From the NCBI GenBank assembly GCA_948474755.1, contig CAOLHI010000561.1, positions 434,001-498,000 on the forward strand: a DNA stretch of 64,000 bases, in the 5' to 3' direction. Under the pieces are notes generated by a model, which saw only the letters and a list, made by a program, of their open reading frames with translations, was not told where the DNA came from and ran no database searches. Position numbers and translations under genes: made by a program. Numbering within the stretch: position 1 is the stretch's first letter; every line of letters starts with the position of its first letter. The stretch is from Ctenosaura bakeri (lineage: Eukaryota; Chordata; Lepidosauria; Squamata; Iguanidae). Positions 21,160 through 32,912 of this stretch are shown in pieces.

Positions 21160-22851
21160 TTCTATGAACTGGGCACTTTAACACATTCAAAATTAGGATC
21201 TCCACTGTCCATCAGGGGGGAAAAAGGTCGGACTGAGGATCAGTACAGATTCAATTCTTGATTAAAGACCAAAGAAGAAACAGAAACTTCTACAGGTCAC
21301 TCTTATCTTTGGAAGAGGGTGGTAAATCTGCAAACAAGTGGGTGTGAATGTGTTAAACACTTACCCAGAGGTATATTAGTTTAGGACTGTCTCCAACATA
21401 TGCATGGAAGTAAATAATTGCATTACTTCTAACACAGGAATGGTCAACAGTCAGGATTAGGAGATAGCATTGGCCTGTCAGGATGCCTTGGAGGGCCACA
21501 CCCTAGGATATTTTACACCCAGGAAAGGCCGTTTTTACAACAGGAAGTGCCACTATCTTTGTGTCATTTCTGAATCGCTCACTGTCTGCTTTAAAAATGG
21601 AGCCTCCTGGGCCTAAAACAGCTTTGGAACCCCAATAAAATCATGACAAAATTGATCCTTATTTCTCTAGATGGTACTTGTGGTAACTGTGGGGCAATTA
21701 TTTTCCCTGGGGGCCCCAAAACATATCTAAGGGCCACATCAGGCTCACAAGCCAGATTTTGCCCACCCTACTCTAGAACATTATTTTGGGAAGTATTGAG
21801 GAGCAATTATTATCCTTTTGAAAGTAACTTAATTACTACCAATATTACTGTCCCAATTTTATTCCTTATTTTGGGAGGCATCCTGAGGTTATTGGGGGGT
21901 TACTTATAAAATTCAGACCATGTTCTTAATCTTTAAGATGAATACCCCTGGGAATAAATAAAGTAACAAAATAACTAGCAATCTGACTTAATAAGTTGTC
22001 TTTATAAGTACTGATAACAATTTCTTTTTTTAAAAAAAGCAACTTTCTAGCTCCAGTTTTAATTATGCAATATATGAAGATGCACTTCCTGAATCTTTTT
22101 TCACAGATTGTCTGTTGTGAGATTTTAGTAGAGGATTCTAGAAATGAAGAAGCTCTGCATGCAATCCTTCTTTTCATAGATAAGTGGTTCATGGAAACAT
22201 AAAATCAGAATCTTAGGCACACTGTCCTATTAAGCTTAGTGGGAACTAGAGGTCTGTGAAGAAGTTAAAAATCATCATCATCATCACCATCACCATTTTT
22301 CTGGGCTTGCAACTGTCTTGTTCATTTGCTTCCTTCTGTTTACAAAGTGATGTGAATCCGGCATGCCAATCAAGGTTTAAAGTTTTGGTTTAGATTTTTT
22401 TTTTTAAGCCATAAACAGTTAGGAGCAGTTTTTTGAAGAATGCTCTGTGCCCTGACAAGGCTGTTCTGATATTAAAATCAATGTCTTTAAGGTCCTGCTC
22501 TCTGACTGATTGATGACAGATAACATAGACAAGTTTTTTTCGGCCATGGCCTTGCACCTATGGAATTTCTTTTCTCTAGAAATTTGTATGGCTTCATCTT
22601 TGTCAGGCTCTATTTTTAAAAAAGAAACAGCAGCTCATAAGACATTATTATATCTGTCTGCATTTTATTATCTGCTTTGCTTAGATTTAATTTGTACCAC
22701 TCACTTTTAAGGGGAAAAAGTGTATTTTTAATTTGATGGTTTTATTACACTTTATGCTCGAATTTTGTATATCACTTTATGAATGGTGGGTTTAGAAATT
22801 CTTTAATGAAGACATAAATGACTAAAAACATCATAGAGTACATGAGACATC
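21160..22851. other. Gene-free stretch with possible old repeat
   Basis: 21430-21790 has a GGGCCACA ... CAGATTTTGCCCACCCTA layout that looks like an old non-autonomous element, but no clean ends. A short (ATC)n run lies at 22267-22295. Confidence 0.4.
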
Positions 22852-22859
22852 TTTTACAC

Positions 22860-23288
22860 CAGTGGTTCTTAACCTTTTCTTTACCATGGACTGCCTTTAA
22901 ATATTTTTTGTTGCCATGGACCACCAGGCTTCTGGCTGTATGAGTGGTAGCAAGAAATGTCTCATGCTTTCATTCAGCCATTCAGCATCATTCCCTTGCA
23001 TGTTCTCACTTTATGGAGAAGTAGAAACTGCTGAGTATATTTTTTGCTATCAGTTTCATAACTTTTGAATGGCTTGAGATATTGTAATGAAGCTTTGTAC
23101 AAATGATGTCTGTCACCAGTAAAAGAATCCTGCTGTCTCAGATCAATGTATGGCCATTTGTTTGCCTGCCTGCCTGCCTTCCTATTTTAACTGTAAAAGC
23201 TCATAACATTTCTTCAAGCTTCCGCAGACCACCTGTGAGGACACTGCATTCCCCTGGGAGTCTGCAAACCCCAGATTAAGAACCACTA
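22860..23288. mobile_element. hAT-type non-autonomous DNA transposon
   Basis: 429 bp with terminal inverted repeats CAGTGGTTCTTAACC ... ATTAAGAACCACTA. A perfect 8-bp duplication TTTTACAC lies at 22852-22859 and 23289-23296. The 8-bp duplication and CAGTGGTTCT end are the hAT signature. No transposase. Confidence 0.93.
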
Positions 23289-23296
23289 TTTTACAC

Positions 23297-24100
23297 TAAA
23301 CACTGGATCCAATCTTTCTTTCTGGATGGACAGGCTCTTCCCTTGCTATAGTTTACTTCTTCACTTGGTGGTGGTGTTTGTTCTGTCTTTCAGTAAAACT
23401 TCAAGACCAGCTTATAGCTGAATAATGGAACAACAAAATACATAATGATGCCAATAACAATAACTAAAACAATTACAAATGAACAGACGAAAGAGTTCAA
23501 AACTGTGTCTCTGACTTGGGACTGGACTGTCCCAGGCCCTGGCATTTCAGGGCCAAACCTAAGCTATACAGATGACTTCTTGTGATGTCACAGGAGGTAG
23601 ATGTCAGTAAGCATGATACATGAAACATCAACCAGATGGCACATAGTATGTCATTCAATTAAAAAAGGCCAATTCTAACAAATGCGATAAACATATATGC
23701 ACGTTCCTTCCAAGACGGCACTCTTGCCCTGAGATTCCTCCTCCTTCCTCTGAGGACCAAAGAAGAGAATGAGGTCCTGAAATGTAGGAACCTGATCTGG
23801 GATATTGCTAAGAGTGCAAAAGAAAATATACTGCTATCTGACAAAAGTAGATTAGTATGACATTATCATGCAGTCTTGTGAAGTTTATGAGAGGAACTTA
23901 AGTATCCAAGAAAATTTGAAAGTTTTGTTTTTTTGTCACAACAGCTGTCATTGTCTCTTCTTCTTGGAGCCATCATGAAGGAGTCAGATCTTTTCAGGAT
24001 GCATGCACAATGCTGACCCTACATGGACAGAAGGAAGGCTGATGTCAATAATTTCTTTCAATATTAATTACCTCTCCAGTGCTTGAACATCTTAAAAGTA
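23297..24100. other. Gene-free stretch, no recognised feature
   Basis: Nothing supportable. Confidence 0.45.
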
Positions 24101-24144
24101 CTGTATTTCCCCCTTAAAAGTACAAATTTCCCCCAAAGAAATAA

Positions 24145-24567
24145 CCTTTGAAAATGGGGTGCATCTTATACACTGGTGCATCTTATATCCTGGCATTTTG
24201 TCCTGCTGCAGAGAACTACTGCTGAGGCAAAATGGAAGGGAAGGGGGAGCAGGGAGAACCTCACACGAGTGCTCCTTTCACCCTCTAGACCTCCCCTCCC
24301 TTTCCTATGCATCTTGCATAGAAAAGGGAGGGGGAGGCCTAGGGAAGCTTCACATGAGCGCTGCTTTTGCACCCCTAGACCTCCACCTCCCTTTCCTATG
24401 CATAGGAAAGGGAGGGAGAGGTCTAAGAAAGTCTCATGTGAGCGCTGCTTTCACCCTGTGTAGTTTTCAAAGCTTTTCATCTGGGGTGGTGGTGGTAAAA
24501 GGAGTGTTTGCTCAAAGCTTCCCTAGAACTGCCCCTTTCTTTCCTATGAATTTTGCCTCAGTGGGGA
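24145..24567 (+). repeat. Tandemly repeated element, left part (split by a solo LTR)
   Basis: Starts with TTTGAAAATGGGGTGCATCTTATAC, the phrase repeated at 25587. Inside are about two and a half units of ~90 bp with CCTCCCTTTCCTATGCAT and GAGCGCTGCTTT. The solo LTR follows. Confidence 0.6.
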
Positions 24568-25484
24568 TGTTACCTTGATTTCTGGGGTCTCGTGGGGGAC
24601 ACCTTAATGTGTTCCACGTGATAGGGAATGGAAGCTAGCCAGAGCACGAGCAATAGCAATGTGAGAGGCAGGGTAACCTAGCGGGGTCTTTTTACCCAAT
24701 TTTCACAGGATCGGGCCAAGCCAAAAACCAAAGATGTCTAATAAATTATTTTATTGAATGAAAGTCTCACGCCCCAACTCAACCACTCACACACTCACTC
24801 AAGACCTATTAAGAAGCAAAAAAGAGGAAACTGAATAGGGGAAATATTGAAAGGATTGTAGCTGGGGTAATACTGCATCTTTTCCTGAAGCCCTTGGTCC
24901 AGGAAAACCAGCGAAGAAGTGTGGCTCAGCATGGAGAGAGCTGAAGGGATTACTTGACTGACAGAGAAATGGTCTGCTGGTATGATCGGGAGTGATCCAA
25001 AGAAATGCTCAAAAACTGGGACTATTTGTAGGGGAATTAGTACCTTGAGGGCAAATCCTCTCCCAGGGAGAACAAAGGGTGTTGCAACGAAAAAGAAGCT
25101 TCACAATAGCAACTCTTTCTGCATGATGAGATTACAAGGTGTTGCCAAAGTCTCAGGATCTTCAGTTATATTGGGTTGTGCTGTGAATTTATGTAGAGAG
25201 TCCTTGCCTGATAGGATTTTATTGCTATCGGTGCTCAACTTCGAAAACACACTAATGCCCTCAAGTTGGCTCCTTAGTGGCTGAGGACCCTTTGTCTACT
25301 GTGGGCTTGCATAGCTTGAGGTCTCCTGGGGCTACGTGACGGGGGATTGTACTGGCCTGACCTGGTTTTCGATCATTTGACTGTTGCTGCCTATGTCTCA
25401 TCTGGGTGACCTCTCAGGCACATTGAATCATATTTTAATATCAAAACTGTAGACCCTGGGACAGGGTTTACCAGTGAGGTAACA
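24568..25484 (-). mobile_element. Solo LTR, TGTTACC family, copy 2
   Basis: 917 bp, ends TGTTACC and GGTAACA, flanked by GGGA on both sides (24564-24567, 25485-25488). The AATAAA signal at 24755-24750 on the minus strand sets orientation. It shares the start and the GAGAGGCAGGGTAAC block with 17663-18506, otherwise diverged. Several short frames inside are not meaningful. Confidence 0.87.
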
Positions 25485-25488
25485 GGGA

Positions 25489-25640
25489 GAACTCCCACCT
25501 AGACAAAATGGAAGGGAAGGAGAGTGGAGGGAAGCCTCACTGGCATATAAGACGTACTGGTACTAATTCCCCCCTCCAAAAAATAAACTTTGAAAATGGG
25601 GTGTGTCTTATATGCTGGCAAATATGGTAGCTTGCTTCCA
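25489..25640 (+). repeat. Tandemly repeated element, right part
   Basis: AAAATGGAAGGGAAGG and CTTTGAAAATGGGGTGTGTC repeat sequences seen left of the LTR, so the LTR landed inside this repeat. Confidence 0.55.
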
Positions 25641-26049
25641 TATGATATTCGCTCTTTCACTCCCATCCAGCGCTTCTACTCTTCACCTTCTATTTCTATT
25701 TCAACTTCTACTGTATAAGGCAGATTCTTGTGTTTGTAGCTTAGTGTGGAGAGAAGCAAAGATGGCTTTTCTCATTTACCTAAATGATAGAAATGGGAAG
25801 AAATCCCTCTTTATCGTGACAATTGTATATTATGTCAACAAACAAGTTTCCAAGAGAGAAGCCACCCACACATGTTAATCAGGAGGAAGGATGTAATTCT
25901 TCAGTAATTTTTCTTCTCGAGGGAAGCAACAAGTAATTTTAGCATTTGTCTTCCTGCTGCAAGAAAAATCTTCAAAAACTGTGTAGTTTTCAAAGCCTAT
26001 TCACAATTTGGGACTTAGTCAGCACAAAGGACATGTGTGGTTGTTTTAT

Positions 26050-26300
26050 GCTGAAAGCATCATTTTTCTGTGCAGAAGATCATATCTTTGTTTCCTGTGC
26101 AGAAAATGTTCCTGTACAAAATAGCCATGTACAAATTGTGCACAGAATAATTCCCAAATTACTGTATTTTCTGCACAGAAAAGGGCATTTGCTGCACAGA
26201 AAATAATAATATGAAAAAAATGCTGTTCCCTACGCATCAAATGTTGTTTTCTGTGCAACGCAGCCACATTTAAATTTGTACAGAATAAATCCCACACTGT
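26050..26300. repeat. Cluster of palindromic TTTTCTGTGCAGAAAA-like motifs
   Basis: At least six variants of TTTCTGTGCAGAAAA or its complement, some shortened to CTGTACA. Their translation gives repeated LHRK units with no known domain. Confidence 0.6.
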
Positions 26301-26454
26301 GAAAGTTCTCATTGGTCCAAGATTCTTCTTGTTGGGGATTTTTGACCTGGAGAAACATGGGTTTTTAAAAACACTTCCAAACATTTTTGAATTTTCTTTC
26401 TATCCCTACTCAAGAGTAATCTTACTGTATTCAGTAGGTCTTATTCCCAGGTAG

Positions 26455-26790
26455 GAGTGTACATGATCATAGTTTTATCTATTTATTAAGATAATATATA
26501 TCCTACCATTCTGGTGTAACATCCGGGGCAGGTTAAGTGAAATTAAAATAGCTATCTCATAAAAATGAGTAAATAAAAATGAAACAAAGTAAACCACTCC
26601 AATTCAAAATTTAGAAATAAATTGTTCACATGAAAATATCTCATACAGGGGAGCAGTTTAAAATCAATTCAAGACAGCAGGCCCAAAGCCTCAAAGAACT
26701 TTAAAAAGAAGTTGGGGGGGGGCAGATAGACCTCATGTGACAAGGAGTTCCACAAATTGGGACCCATGAGAAGAACTGAGAAGGTTCCCA
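26455..26790 (-). mobile_element. L2/CR1-type LINE, 3' untranslated remnant
   Basis: Minus-strand copy: TTTATCTATTTATTAAGATA and TATATCCTACCATTCT recall the conserved 3' tail. Later GGAGTTCCACAAATTGGGA recalls the same LINE type. Old and diffuse. Confidence 0.45.
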
Positions 26791-26799
26791 GCCTGTGTG

Positions 26800-28539
26800 C
26801 GATATGTAAGAAAGGAGAAGTTGTATATAGATTATATATATATGGAGCTGGGTTATGTTGGAGTTGGAGTTGTATTTGGATTGTATATGTGGAGTTGTAC
26901 ATGGATGTTGCTTCATAGTGCATGTGTATATGGATGTGAGTACATAGATGTCTGTGCTTTCAGCATACATGACTGTTACAAGTCATGCATATTATCTTGT
27001 TCTTGATTCCTTTGCCTGGTAATATCTATGCTTTCAGCCAGTCCTGAAGGAAAAGTCTCACAACTGAGCTATTTAAGAAAGCAGAAGGGTTATTAAAACT
27101 AAGTCTGGTTTAGCTACAGTCCCTTTCCTTAGTGAATGAGAGGTTCCTTCTTGTTACTTTTTTTTCTTTTCTAGTGTTCTCCTAGTCTTTGTTTCATATG
27201 TAGCGTAGACTCCGTGCTGGTGTATGCCTTTGGAGCTAGGCTGAACAACAAACACTTCCCATGACCTTATCTGCATATTTGAGAAAGAATTAAAAATACT
27301 TAACCCAAACAAAAACAACACAGATTGGCCTTGAAGAAGCAGGGACCTTTACAGTAACTGTGTTGCAAGCCTCTGCGTCAGACAGCTGGCCAGCCAAGCA
27401 CAAGCTTTCCCTACCAATTCCGGTATTGAGAGAGGACATTGAAAAACCTGGTGTGGCTTGATTTGTAGAGGTTCTGGCATCCCACACAAAGACTCCCTGA
27501 CGCTGTTTCTCCCTGTTCTGTCCTTTTGTCTTTCCCCCTCCAATAGTATTTATAGAATCTTTCCTCTTGCCAGTTTCAGGGAGACATGGGTCACTGTGGC
27601 TGTCTGGTTTCCAGGGAGCATGCACAGTATTTTTTTTGTGTATATATATATTTATTTTATTTTTTTTGCCTGTTTGTTCCAGTAACCCTTAAATGGATTG
27701 AGAAAAGTACATTGTATTTGCTTTAAGAAGTAGACCGGAATGCTAATAAGAACACCAACCTCCATCCACTATTTAATTTGTATCTTGTTGGAACTTGAGA
27801 GAAATGGATAGCACTGCAGAGGAGTCTAGAATTACTTTTATTGGAGTATACCTCCCAAAATCTGTAGTCAGTGTAACCCATAGTCATGATTTTTGGGGGA
27901 GATTTGGGGATCTAAAGTCCAAAAAAGTAGTTTTTCCTAGCTCTTGGCTGTGAATTCAATTTTTACCTGCTGCCCATTTTTCCAAATGCTGAGAAGCTCC
28001 AGAGATGCAGTTCTTATCTTCGTTTGGTTTCATTTGGAAACATATGGCTGGGAACATACAGCATTTTTCAGTCTTTGTGCTTACTGACCAACACACAGGC
28101 TGAGGATGAATGAAGGCATTACTTTAAAAACAGCCATCCTCAACACCATTCTGGAAGGAAAAATGAGATGTAAAATGAGGGAGAAATTAGGCCAGGGTAG
28201 AGGGCTGGTTTATATACCCCCTGCATCCACAATACGCTGCAAGGTGCATTTCCCCCCAAACTGGAAGTGACATATCATCACTTCCAGTTTAAGTCCATTT
28301 TCAGCTGGGTTGGGGGAGGGGGTCAGAGGGGGGTGGGAAGTAAAATCACTATGTCTGGGAGCAATTTTGCATGGAGAGGCAATTGGACAAAAACAAAACA
28401 ACAGCTACAATATAATAAATCCAGGGATCTTGAGCCTTTGGAGAAGTCTCCTGGGGGAAGCAGAATGAGGCTGGGGCCACAGGCATCCCACAGGCCGCAC
28501 TTTTTCCATCCCTCATTTAAAACAAACAAATAAAAGACA
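26800..28539. other. Gene-free stretch, no recognised feature
   Basis: TA/TG-rich near 26820-26950 (repeated GGAGTTGTAT/TGTATATGG units). The rest is plain. Confidence 0.45.
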
Positions 28540-28720
28540 GGTCATTTCCACACTACACTATTACAGTGCTATTATTCCACTTTCAACATCCTATAGAATC
28601 CTAGAGTTTGCAGTTTAGGGAGGGGCCTTTGAGCCCCCTCCCTAAACTGCAAACCCCAGGATTCCATAGGATGTTGAAAGTGGAATAACAGCACTATAAC
28701 AGTCTAGTGCAGAAATGGCC
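28540..28720. mobile_element. Fold-back MITE, GGCC termini
   Basis: 181 bp, GGTCATTTCC ... GAAATGGCC, flanked by ACA and AGA. Arms almost perfect around CCCCTCCCTAAACTGCAAAC. Confidence 0.85.
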
Positions 28721-29407
28721 AGAAACTCAGACAGAGGAACAGAAAAGCATCCTGCCCCACATCAGATCTCCAAAAGGGCAACTTATCATCCTTGAGGTTG
28801 TTATCCTAAAAAGCCCTTCTCAGCAAAAAAAAACCATCAGCCCTCACTTCCTATTGCTTGTAGTCAACCTCAAAAACATGTTTTCATTGTTTTCCATCCC
28901 CTCCCCATCTTTTATTTCCATTTAATTAGCTGTAGGCACCAAGAAATTAACTACTCAGGGTCTGAGCTACAGCTCTTCTTCAGAACACAACTTGAATGTT
29001 AAGCTTCTGTTTGTCCCTGCAGCCTTTATCTTTGTCTGATACCTGGATTCATTGTTTTATTTATCTGAAAAGAAACCCCAAACATGGTTCCCTTATCCCA
29101 CTGTAACATAATGAAAGATGGAAGGAGCTGACTCTTCCTTCCTTCCAAGTCCTGAAGCTGCATTTTAATTACCAAGCACATCAGTTCCTTCCAAATTGGT
29201 ATCCCTGATCCAGGATGTTATCTCAATTAAACTGTACTGGCAAGTGGCCAGTCTAGAAGCATCTGTGCTGTGCAGTACATATTAACAGGGATGAAGGAGA
29301 AAATTATACATCTTTGCACTGCAATTACAGCACTATTTTGACAGTTTTGTTCTCATCTTGAAAATGTGTTCAGCAATGTATTTTCAAGTCTTCCTCCCCT
29401 GTGCTTG
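28721..29407. other. Gene-free stretch, no recognised feature
   Basis: Nothing supportable. Confidence 0.45.
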
Positions 29408-29408
29408 T

Positions 29409-29480
<72 letters not shown>

Positions 29481-29482
29481 TT
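29408..29482. repeat. (TTCT)n microsatellite
   Basis: About 18 pure tetranucleotide units. Frames reading KERKKERKKE or LSFFLSFF come only from this run. Confidence 0.98.
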
Positions 29483-30148
29483 GATTCTGTCCCTTCCTTG
29501 GTCTTCCTGTTCTTGCATGCAGCAGGACTGTGTGCCTGCTTGCCTCGTGCAGTATGACACAGGTCCATTTTCTGCTATAGCTTTCCCAAGCCCAAAGCAG
29601 TCATACTTCTGAGAGAGATGTTCTTTGTCACTTGAGCATGAAAAAGACAACTCTGGGAGGTTTTATTTTCCAATTGAGACAAATAAGTAGGCAGGTGAAT
29701 TCACTAGGCAGATGGGAGACGAGGAAGAGAACTACATGAGAAGGAGAGGTAACATAAAATTTTACTTCACCTGTGACATTCAATAATGCTATGGTGCTAC
29801 AGCAAGAAGTCCCCAAAGTACTGATGTACAATTGCATCAGCTAGACAGCCTTCTGCAACCTGGTGTTCTTCAGGTACTTTGACTTCAACTTCCATGATCC
29901 CTGACCATTGGTCATGTCAACAGAGGATATAGTGCAAAATATTTTGAGGGTACCAGCTTTAAGAAACCATTGGCATGCATAGATCTTTTGATGGTTGCAT
30001 CTGTGTGAAATGAGCTGCATCTGAGCTGAATCTTGCAGATGCTGATGGATTCTCACCACAAGCATTTTGACATGCACTAACATTAACATTTAACATGGTT
30101 GAAATGGTCCTCCTCTGATTAGATTTGTTTAATCTATAGTAATCTATA
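29483..30148. other. Gene-free stretch with half of an old MITE
   Basis: 29858-29930 (TTCTTCAGGTACTTTGACTT, CCATGATCCCTGACCATTGG) resembles one arm of the elements at 32823 and 43797. Otherwise nothing. Confidence 0.4.
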
Positions 30149-30626
30149 GGCCCTTTCCACACGCAGGTGAAGAAACAGGGGAAGCCATGCTGAACTGGAG
30201 CTTACCTTAAACCCGGTAAGTTCGTCACCGCATGGAGCAGCGCGTTTTCGCTGCTCCACACTCATTGGCGTCCCGCAGCGTCCTGCGGCACCCAAAATGG
30301 TGGCTTACGACTGGCGGAGGCTCTCCATCAACCGGAGAAGCTCACCAGCCGGAAAGCCCGCCCCCGCCAGATCTGCAGGCACGCCCTTGCGTGCATCTGC
30401 AAATCTACACCGGGTGCTGCAACGCGGCTGCACGCCCCATGCATTTTAAAAACCACTTGAAAAGTGGTTTTTAAAAAGCATGTGCCGCTGCCACTTCCGG
30501 GTGCCCTAGCGTGGATTGGGGTGTGGAATTACACTAAAGTAATCGGCCCCAATCCATTTTACGGTGTAGACGACCTCCGTCAGAGGTCGTGCTACACCAT
30601 TTTAATACCCCCATGTGGAAAGGGCC
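30149..30626. mobile_element. Long non-autonomous GGCC-TIR element, copy 2
   Basis: 478 bp, GGCCCTTTCCACAC ... GTGGAAAGGGCC, in a TATA/TATA context. GC-rich, colinear with 14450-14916. It carries an internal palindrome AAACCACTTGAAAAGTGGTT. Confidence 0.88.
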
Positions 30627-30739
30627 TATATTTACTGAATGGATATGCTTTACCACAGATGAACTAATATTCAGGGAAACCCAATGTTTTGCAGTCAGAC
30701 AACTTGGCTGACTGTTGTGGAGTGCTAAGGGTGCCTGTT

Positions 30740-30785
30740 GAGAACCAGCGTGGTGTAGTGGTTTGAGTATTAGACTACAACACAA
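30740..30785 (+). mobile_element. SINE head fragment
   Basis: GAACCAGCGTGGTGTAGTGG and TTTGAGTATTAGACTACAAC are the tRNA-like start of the ACA-tailed SINE. The body is missing. Confidence 0.75.
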
Positions 30786-30929
30786 AAGTGTTAGGTTAGC
30801 AGCTAGAGGGATCAAACTTGTTTGACTTGTTGCAATCAAAAAAGAAAACAAACAGATAGAATCTTTGATTTGTGGATTTGAAGAATGACAAGAGATTTCC
30901 TGCATTTGACCAGGAAAAAAGGCATATCC

Positions 30930-31262
30930 ATACACATTTCACAGATGAAAGCCTCATGGCCAAAAGTTATTGGCAAAAGTTATTGAATAAGAACACACAG
31001 GCTAGGAGAGGCTGCAGCAGTTCGCTTTTGCTTGACTCTATAGGAAAGGACAAGATTCTGCCCAATCCTTTCCTATCTCTTCTGTTGAGTTAATTGAGTG
31101 CAAACCACTTTTGCATTTTGAAATTAATTTGTACCAATTGAAGTGAACTGAGAGTATAGTGGGAAAGTGAGAGGAGGAGAGAGAAACCAGGACATTTTAA
31201 AAGCAGCTGAAAACAGATGATTATTTAGGACTGTTCCTGCCAAATTGGGACAGCTGGGTATG
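30930..31262 (+). repeat. Unclassified dispersed repeat, copy 2
   Basis: Colinear with 9335-9690. It ends at GTTCCTGCCAAATTGGGACAG. Confidence 0.6.
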
Positions 31263-32822
31263 ACTAGTGAGCCTAAATTTACTTGTTATTCCTGACAAGA
31301 TTCAGCCACTGAATGAATGGGAATGTGATAACTTACTGAAGTTCCATTAATGCACTAGGTCTCCGATAGTTGAACTCTACACTTGGATTAAGGACTTGAT
31401 ATTTTGGAACTAGCTTGTAAGATGCATTAGGTGAAAAGGAGTGCTATTTCTTTTTTATGTACTGATAGTGTCTGCTACTGTAGGACTAAAACTGCCTGCC
31501 TATGCATCTCCTTGCTTCTCACATACTCTACCTGTATGTTTATAGATAAGAACAACACCTCACTAATATTCTCTCTTCACACTGTAATAGCCACTTTAAA
31601 GCTGTCCCTTCTGCTTGGGGATGTAAGCTGTTCTTTGCTGCTTCTTTAAGAGGCAAGTTCAGAAGGCCTCAGTGCTAGAAAACCATGGTGGAGGAAGAGA
31701 AGCGTATACATCTATTCGGGGACAGAAGCCAGTCAGAGTAGATTGGGCATTATATCACCTCCTCAGAGACCAAGAAAATCCAGGGTCTCTAAAGCTCCAT
31801 AGCAACTTCCCAATAATTATTCATTTAAGCAATTATTTTCCTTTACAAGTCAATTGTTACTGTTTTGTTTTTCAGTGGGTTATAGTCAATGTTGAGTTTG
31901 ACGACATCAGGTGAACACTGCTGTTTCACATGTTCAAAAGTAAGAAATTACCAAAAACACAGTTCTGTTGTGGAATAAACCCAAGATATTGCTCCCCATT
32001 AGCTAAACCAACATTATGTCTGGTTGGTAGCAATGCAGAAGCTACCAAAAAGATGTCCACTCTTGTCCTTTTGACAGACACTGCTATTAGATGCCACCTG
32101 GAGCAAAACAAGAGACCTGAAGAGCTGGGGTTCTCTGTGCTGAAGCCCCAATCCCTGAAAGTGTGTATATGTGTTTGAGACTCTTCTGTCTTGTCCCTTT
32201 TCATTTTGCACAGTTCTACTGGTAGAGGCATGAGACAGTCTTCCTTTCTGTATTCCTTGCTTTGTCATTTTGTTTATCCTTTGAACATGTAAACTACTAA
32301 AGGGTTGAATCAAGGCAAAAGAGCCTTTTAATGGAATTGTAAACAAAGCCATAATAGTGATTTACCTTTTTTCCAGTGTCATTTTTTAAAAACCTTTAGT
32401 TAGCAACAATATTTATCAAACTTGACATCACAAGTTCCATTGATCTGATGCAGCCTCTGATGCTCTCCTCATCATAATATTGATGATGAAGCCTGTGTTG
32501 AAGTAACGAGTTATTCCAGGTGTTCTTCTGGCTCATGGATCCAATGAGGAAAGCCCACTCCATCTCAGAATGTAGCTTTGCACTTGAGTGTTTTGTGTAA
32601 ACTGTGTAAGGAGGCCTTGCAGATGGATTCTGAAGTCCTTTGTTTCCAAGATTTTTTTTCTTTTCTAACATTTTTTTCTCCTTAACATCTTGACTTTAAA
32701 GTTCTTCTTCAAGCAGTGTAAGTAGAATCTATTAGAGAAGACTTAACAAAATGTGGTGACTCGCTCTCACACACACATGCACACACAGAGACACCCTCCT
32801 TCTAACATAAAACTAGAATATG
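31263..32822. other. Gene-free stretch, no recognised feature
   Basis: Frames at 31926-32352 overlap each other on both strands without motifs. I regard them as chance. Confidence 0.45.
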
Positions 32823-32912
32823 TGGCCCTTCAGATGTTGTTAGACTGCAACTCCCATTAACCTAGCTCCCTTAGGAAATGGTGGGAGCAGATGGGACAAC
32901 ATATGGGGACTA
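32823..32912. mobile_element. Short fold-back MITE (CTTCAGATGTTGTTAGACTG type)
   Basis: GGCCCTTCAGATGTTGTTAG on the left and a degenerate complementary arm on the right, around CTCCCATTAACC. Family resembles 43797-43903. Confidence 0.55.

Noticed and set aside
21643..21909. 88-residue frame with Cys pairs
   Set aside because: Lies in repeat-like DNA and has no family resemblance that I can name.
24145..24480. CRISPR-like array from the ~90-bp units
   Set aside because: No short identical repeats with unique spacers, and the genome is eukaryotic.
26046..26384. LHRK-repeat protein
   Set aside because: Translation of the palindromic motif cluster; no start context or domain.
29353..29650. KERKKERKKE and LSFFLSFF proteins
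   Set aside because: Translations of the (TTCT)n microsatellite.
31926..32352. Overlapping frames on both strands as a candidate exon
   Set aside because: No splice-flanked domain; frames on both strands are equally open.
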